Source: Verrucomicrobiota bacterium (GTDB lineage Bacteria > Verrucomicrobiota > Verrucomicrobiia > Chthoniobacterales > UBA10450). From it: a DNA stretch of 9,355 bases. The number at the start of each line of letters is the position of its first letter. Positions within the stretch are counted from its first letter, which is position 1. Shown one piece after another: positions 5,601 through 9,355 of the stretch. The notes beneath the pieces are model-generated. The model was not told the origin of the DNA. It did no database searches and worked only from the letters and a program-made list of their open reading frames with translations. Where the stretch lies: contig QHON01000109.1 in NCBI GenBank assembly GCA_003218815.1, positions 1 through 9,355 on the forward strand. The letters run 5' to 3'. Both the position numbers and the translations under genes were made by a program.

Positions 5601-6572
5601 ATGGCAGATAGACATGTTATGCACATTGCTTCAATTACCATGACCCATCAGTTCCCGGATGGGATTGATTTGCATGTGAGAAACCTCAAATGGTTTCTCG
5701 ACGCTACAGATTACCACATTTACATCATCACCTTGCCGGAAAGGCTGGAGAAAATAAATATCAAGGATGATAAAGTGACCTTCATAACTAAACCAACACC
5801 GCAAGACGAGTTCACCATGAATCCACAGACAGGTTGGGTAGACTTCTGGAGTTGGTTTCCAGCAATTGTGAAACATTATAAGATTAGTCCAGAGTGGTTC
5901 TTGTTCATGGAACAAGACCTTTGGTTCTTTGAGAAGTTCGACTGCGCTCCTGAACCGAGGACCGTTAAGACATTCTATCCGCACAAAAGCGATTACCATA
6001 ATATCATGCTAAACGACCGGGTTTTGCAGCCGCGCATTTGGGAAGGGGCGCATCTCATCAGTGCCGAAGTCGTCAACCGAGCCATTGACTTCAACATCAA
6101 ATTTGCTTACTACGCGGAATCGTTTCTCGATCGCGACCGTGAACGGTACGAGATGCTGTTTGGCGGCAAAATCAGCATTTCCATGTGGACACGACCAGAG
6201 ACAATGGGCGAGTTCTCATTGTACTGTGCACTAGAGGAACGCCTCGGCTGGAACGAGAGCGAAAAGGCAGTCCATCTTGTGGGACCGGAGGTACTTCATC
6301 GTAATTGCCCACAAACATACAACAGCTGTGACCAGGAATTACTAGATGAGGCTCAAAACAGGATACCGCGTATTGATGTTTACTTAGCAATCGCCATTTA
6401 CTATATAGCTGGTAACTGGAAGGATTGTAAACACGTTAAGTGGGATAGCTGGAGCCAAACCAAGCGCGACCTGCGCATGATAGCGCTGACAGCCGACCAG
6501 TGGATGAGACAAGACCAATACAATAGGCTCTTGCAAGTGCTAAATTACCTTGATAAAGAGGCAAAATCCTAG
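5601..6572 (+). CDS. Glycosyltransferase-like protein on a possible tRNA-borne element
   Basis: 323 residues from the ATG at 5601. The frame is open back to 5415 with other ATGs (5520, 5562), but none has a clear ribosome binding site and the earliest part is repeat sequence. The start MADRHVMHIASITMTHQFPDG, a first strand followed by DLHVRNLKWFLDATDYHIYIITLP, resembles the opening of GT-A glycosyltransferases. About residues 97-108 read PEWFLFMEQDLWFF, which sits where those enzymes have a strand ending in a DxD-like metal site; here it is E-Q-D. The C-terminal third is helical and Trp/Tyr-rich. No signal peptide or membrane helix is evident. G+C is lower than in neighbours (24 of 60 in 5701-5760), which with the flanking tRNA-end copies suggests transfer. 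The donor and acceptor cannot be named, and another nucleotide-binding fold is possible. Confidence 0.55.
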   Translation: MADRHVMHIASITMTHQFPDGIDLHVRNLKWFLDATDYHIYIITLPERLEKINIKDDKVTFITKPTPQDEFTMNPQTGWVDFWSWFPAIVKHYKISPEWFLFMEQDLWFFEKFDCAPEPRTVKTFYPHKSDYHNIMLNDRVLQPRIWEGAHLISAEVVNRAIDFNIKFAYYAESFLDRDRERYEMLFGGKISISMWTRPETMGEFSLYCALEERLGWNESEKAVHLVGPEVLHRNCPQTYNSCDQELLDEAQNRIPRIDVYLAIAIYYIAGNWKDCKHVKWDSWSQTKRDLRMIALTADQWMRQDQYNRLLQVLNYLDKEAKS

Positions 6573-6767
6573 GTTGACTGCTGCGATCCCCCAGCGAGCC
6601 CACCAAGGCAATTTCGGTATAACTGTCGCCAGATTGCGCCCAACAGTGCCGCAAACCCAACGTTTAGCAACAATTGAAAAAAGACAATGTTTGTATCTTC
6701 TTGCGAGAAGATCAGGCGATAACCATCTTTCCCAATACTTCACGCGCGGCGGGATTATTCCTCTTTT

Positions 6768-6808
6768 GCTCTCCCCTTTTAGTCGAGTGCAATCTACCTA
6801 TGGAGAGC
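6768..6808. repeat. Inverted repeat next to the tRNA-Glu 3' end
   Basis: GCTCTCC at 6768-6774 and GGAGAGC at 6802-6808 are perfect 7-bp complements separated by 27 bases, and end five bases from the tRNA 3' end at 6814. On the minus strand this would form a hairpin just after the tRNA, without a following T-run. It could help 3' processing or mark the element end; both are inference. Confidence 0.35.
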
Positions 6809-6813
6809 AGTTA

Positions 6814-6885
6814 CAGCGCGTACGGGAGTCGAACCCGTGCACCAGCCTTGAGAGGGCTGTGTCCTAACCACTAGACGAACGCGCC
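6814..6885 (-). tRNA. tRNA-Glu (anticodon CTC)
   Basis: On the minus strand the 5' acceptor strand GGCGCGT (from 6885) pairs with ACGCGCT (6821-6815), with one G-U pair at the end. The D arm region reads GTCTAGTGGTTAGGAC, as in bacterial tRNA-Glu. The anticodon stem CAGCC/GGCTG encloses CTCTCAA with the anticodon CTC at 6852-6850. The T arm is ACGGG-TTCGACT-CCCGT, and the discriminator is G (6814). CCA is not encoded. A second partial copy of the 3' end lies at 5315-5338. Confidence 0.95.
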
Positions 6886-6942
6886 GCAAATCGCGTTTAG
6901 AATAACCGCACGATATGAACCGGCAAGTGGGCTGCGCGACCA

Positions 6943-7965
6943 CTACTTTCCATGTTTCTTGTGATGCTTCGGCTCGGGTGTTGGCGTTGGCGTCGGTGAA
7001 GAACCAGCTGGCGGAGGGGGAGCGCCTGGCGTGGGTGGGATCAAAACCTTGTCAATCACGTAGATCACACCGTTGGATGCTTTCACGTCGGCTTTGATCA
7101 CATGGGCATCGTTGACTGTTATTTGTCCGTTCGTAACCTTTATGTCGAGATTAGCGCCACCAAGGTTTTGTGCTTTCCTTGTCGTCAGTTCTTTAGAAGT
7201 GACCGCACCCTGCACGATATGGTAGGCGAGCAGTTTGCCAAGCTTCTCGGCGTCGGGGGGGGAATCGATCGTTCCAGGAGGTGCGCCCTTGAATGCGGCA
7301 TCGGTCGGCGCGAACACAGTAACTGGGCCATTCTCTTTCAGTGTGGCCGCCTTGCCGGTGAAATTCATCGCCAGGACAAACATGTTGAGGCCGGTACTTT
7401 TCGCAGCGACGATAATATCAGCATTCGCCTCTGGCTGTGTGGAAGCCGCCGGCAATTTTAAAGAGGCGGCCAGCGTCTGTGAGGAAGGAGTCGGCGAGGG
7501 TCGCACACGCGGTTGATCAATCGCCTTAAAATATAGAGTCTTCCACGCGTTCAATGCTAGTTTCATCTCCGCGCTGGAAGCCAAAGCCGACATTCTGTCG
7601 TAATAGACGTTGTAATAGTTGCGAAGGCGGTCCCGCTTTTCTAGATCAGTGCGCGCAGCCAGGGCCGCTGCCTTCGCTGCGCGAACCGACGGATCATTCA
7701 CCACTCGGTTTTTCAGCTCTCGCCACTCGATATGTAGCCGGCGTTGATCTGCCTCTTTTCCCAACGATTTCTGTTTAAAAGCTTCGTCAAGCTGGGAGAG
7801 CTCCGGCACGTTCGGGACGAGCGGCTCCGGAGATATTGTCGCCGTGACCTCTGGTTCTTTTTGTCCCGAGTAAAGGTCTACAGCCGGCGGTGCCGCATCT
7901 TGCCCGTCCAATATTGGTATCGGCCCGGCCAGTATTGCCAGTAGAATCAGCTCTATTGATTTCAT
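6943..7965 (-). CDS. Secreted fasciclin (FAS1) domain protein with N-terminal helical region
   Basis: 340 residues. An N-terminal signal peptide (MKSIELILLAILAGPIPILDG) is followed by a short Pro-rich spacer and a strongly helical, charged region at about 58-150 (LDEAFKQKSLGKEADQRRL, WRELKNRVVNDPSVRAAKA, TDLEKRDRLRNYYNVYYDRM). A second Pro/Ser linker (VRPSPTPSSQ) leads to a FAS1 domain at about 182-311: ADIIVAAKSTGLNMFVLAM, TVFAPTDAAFK at 216-226, LLAYHIVQGAVTSKEL at 245-260, VTNGQITVNDAHVIKADVKASNG split around 277-299, and GVIYVIDKVLIPP at the end. The tail is PT repeats and HHKKHGK. FAS1 domains mediate adhesion in secreted proteins; the helical region plus its YYDRM motif I recall in verrucomicrobial hypothetical proteins. 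No strong ribosome binding site was seen. Confidence 0.88.
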   Translation of the reverse strand: MKSIELILLAILAGPIPILDGQDAAPPAVDLYSGQKEPEVTATISPEPLVPNVPELSQLDEAFKQKSLGKEADQRRLHIEWRELKNRVVNDPSVRAAKAAALAARTDLEKRDRLRNYYNVYYDRMSALASSAEMKLALNAWKTLYFKAIDQPRVRPSPTPSSQTLAASLKLPAASTQPEANADIIVAAKSTGLNMFVLAMNFTGKAATLKENGPVTVFAPTDAAFKGAPPGTIDSPPDAEKLGKLLAYHIVQGAVTSKELTTRKAQNLGGANLDIKVTNGQITVNDAHVIKADVKASNGVIYVIDKVLIPPTPGAPPPPAGSSPTPTPTPEPKHHKKHGK

Positions 7966-7986
7966 TTTTTTGTGCAGTCAGAATGA

Positions 7987-8113
7987 GTCGCCGCAGCGAT
8001 TGGTCTAGACCGAGCGGCGCGATCCTACGTAGCGTCGTCCAGTCCTGAGGCTTCGCAAAGCATAACAGTAAAACATAGGCCGGAGACTGGTCGCAGTGAG
8101 TCGCTGCGGCGAC
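7987..8113. repeat. 13-bp inverted repeat pair between fasciclin gene and tRNA-Pro
   Basis: GTCGCCGCAGCGA at 7987-7999 is the exact complement of TCGCTGCGGCGAC at 8101-8113, with 101 bases between. A second shorter pair (CGAGCGG near 8011-8017 and CCGCTCG near 8113-8119) is ordered so that both cannot form nested in one hairpin. The pair sits in the leader of the fasciclin gene, downstream of the tRNA. Function unknown. Confidence 0.45.
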
Positions 8114-8138
8114 CGCTCGACCGTCCTCGATGTTCAAA

Positions 8139-8212
<74 letters not shown>

Positions 8213-8368
8213 CGTCGGGTGATGCTTATCATGAGCAGTTGCTCTTCGCATCCAGAAATTTCTTAGCGGGTTCACTTGATGTGTGCAATGGGCGCTAAGC
8301 CGGGCGTCTCATAATTCACCTCTTGCCAAGATTTCCTTTTCGGCGGAATGTTGCCCTTCTGGATTTGA
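8213..8368. other. Leader region of the desaturase gene
   Basis: Intergenic space divergent between tRNA-Pro and the desaturase. It must hold promoters for both, but no box pair with good spacing could be picked. A seven-codon frame ATG-TTG-CCC-TTC-TGG-ATT-TGA at 8348-8368 ends directly before the GTG at 8369; it may be a short upstream peptide or chance. Confidence 0.3.
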
Positions 8369-9283
8369 GTGGCCCGGTTGGCTGCTTCTGCCCCGCGCCG
8401 TATGTTTAAGAACGAAAAACTAAATCTTTTCATTTTTATCGTCTTAGTCGCCCTGCAATTGTTCGGAGTGATCGGACTTCTGACTCGCTTCCGCGTCTCT
8501 TATTTACCGATTATGCTTGGGCTCTTTTTCTGGGGCGGACTCAGTACAACACTTTATCTGCATCGTTACCTGACCCATCGCGGCTTTGAAATGCCGGAAT
8601 GGCTCAAGTTTATATTGGCAACCGGCTCCGCCGTGGTGCTTGCGGGTGATCCCGTCACCTGGGTGGGGGATCACCGATATCATCACCTGAAATCCGATAC
8701 GGACGAAGACATTCACAGCCCAGTGCACGGCTTTCCATACGCCCACATGATGTGGCTGATCCGGAAGCCGGCCGAATTTCGTGAGCGCTCAAAACGGTAC
8801 GCGGCTGATGTAAGCAAAATTTGGTATTGTCGGCTGTTTGAATGTACAGGGGTCTACCTCCTGCCCCACGTCGCTGTCGCCACGACTCTCTATTTCACAC
8901 TTGGATTTGCTGGAATGCTGTGGTGCCTCTACGTGCCGATGCTGGTGATCTACAACGTGACTTGGTCGGTCAATTCGATCTGCCATATGCCCAGACTTGG
9001 ATATCGCAGCTTTGATACGTCCGATCATAGCCGAAACAATTTGTGGATCGGCGTTTTTGGATTCGGGGAGGGTTATCATAACAATCATCATGCCCAGCCG
9101 CGTTGCGCGGCACATGGACTCCGCTGGTGGGAATTTGATCTCACCCGCTATGTCATCTGGACGCTCGAGAAGTGTGGCCTTGCCTGGAAAGTGGTCTGGC
9201 CTGCGAAGGAAACCAAAAAGTCGACGGATCCTGCGCCTGACCCGACGATAGTAATTAGCTCACAAGCTGAGACACTAGCTTAA
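8369..9283 (+). CDS. Membrane fatty-acid (acyl-CoA/acyl-lipid) desaturase
   Basis: 304 residues from a GTG at 8369; an ATG at 8402 (residue 12, MFKNEKLNL) is an equally possible start and neither has a strong ribosome binding site. It is an integral membrane di-iron enzyme that would introduce a double bond into a fatty acyl chain, probably the delta-9 type, to adjust membrane fluidity. The three histidine boxes are intact: HRYLTH at 65-70, HRYHH at 102-106 and HNNHH at 237-241. An NSICHMPRLGYRSFDTSDHSRNN stretch in the second half gives the additional conserved Asn/His positions. Hydrophobic segments at about 19-39, 46-64, 84-98, 160-180 and 183-203 fit the family's pairs of helices. The C-terminal ~25 residues (KKSTDPAPDPT...) are probably disordered. 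It stands alone, without an electron-transfer partner next to it. Confidence 0.93.
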   Translation: MARLAASAPRRMFKNEKLNLFIFIVLVALQLFGVIGLLTRFRVSYLPIMLGLFFWGGLSTTLYLHRYLTHRGFEMPEWLKFILATGSAVVLAGDPVTWVGDHRYHHLKSDTDEDIHSPVHGFPYAHMMWLIRKPAEFRERSKRYAADVSKIWYCRLFECTGVYLLPHVAVATTLYFTLGFAGMLWCLYVPMLVIYNVTWSVNSICHMPRLGYRSFDTSDHSRNNLWIGVFGFGEGYHNNHHAQPRCAAHGLRWWEFDLTRYVIWTLEKCGLAWKVVWPAKETKKSTDPAPDPTIVISSQAETLA

Positions 9284-9355
9284 ATTTCGTACCCGAGATT
9301 CGGCGCAAGCCGCTTCTCAACTGCAGCGACCGATTCGTCTCTCCTCGTGGCATAA
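9280..9355 (-). CDS. C-terminal end of a convergent gene (cut by the window edge)
   Basis: The minus-strand frame ending with TAA at 9282-9280 is open to the window edge and gives 24 residues, YATRRDESVAAVEKRLAPNL followed by GYEI and the stop. The composition (mixed charged and hydrophobic, helix-like) is that of a genuine protein end. Its stop codon overlaps that of the desaturase in the palindrome TTAA, so the two genes converge tail to tail. The family cannot be told from this fragment. Confidence 0.45.
   Translation of the reverse strand, partial: YATRRDESVAAVEKRLAPNLGYEI

Noticed and set aside
6540..6743. Minus-strand 67-codon frame overlapping the end of the gene at 5601-6572
   Set aside because: It overlaps the 3' end of a better gene, has no ribosome binding site, and shows no integrase motif, although an integrase would be expected here.

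Overview
The window looks like soil-bacterium chromosome with mid-to-high G+C and relatively sparse genes. Most genes lie on the minus strand and code for small secreted or membrane proteins of little-known function. Several of these (a short one-helix protein with an IYFGWETP motif, a three-helix protein with a GHEHD motif, and the helical region in front of the fasciclin domain) recall families I associate with Verrucomicrobia of the Chthoniobacterales / Candidatus Udaeobacter type. That placement is from memory and is not proven by the sequence. No transposase, integrase, CRISPR array or rRNA is visible.

Layout: 1-66 is the N-terminus of a minus-strand gene cut by the window edge. 257-2561 holds four small minus-strand genes (one-helix proline-tailed, three-helix membrane, secreted 126 aa, two-helix membrane) and, between the last two, a previously hidden truncated gene remnant at 1958-2230 without a start codon. 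2717-4237 holds two recognisable exported proteins on the minus strand: a VanX/DdpX-type D-Ala-D-Ala dipeptidase and a CHRD-domain protein. 4715-5149 is an orphan with a strong ribosome binding site.

The most interesting part is 5315-6885. A tRNA-Glu(CTC) gene lies on the minus strand at 6814-6885. A 22/24 copy of its 3' end, starting exactly at the discriminator base and in direct orientation, lies at 5315-5338. The roughly 1.5 kb between them carries one comparatively AT-rich gene for an unrecognised glycosyltransferase-like protein. This is the geometry expected of a small element inserted at a tRNA 3' end, but with no integrase of its own. The displaced copy sits inside a cluster of inverted and direct repeats and next to a dispersed repeat that also occurs at 2571-2640.

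6943-9355 holds a secreted fasciclin-domain protein with an extra N-terminal helical region, tRNA-Pro(TGG), a membrane fatty-acid desaturase on the plus strand, and the C-terminal end of a convergent minus-strand gene whose stop codon overlaps that of the desaturase.

There is no obvious multi-gene pathway. The genes are mostly single transcription units. The common theme is the cell envelope: peptidoglycan dipeptide hydrolysis, membrane lipid desaturation, secreted adhesion-like domains and small membrane proteins.
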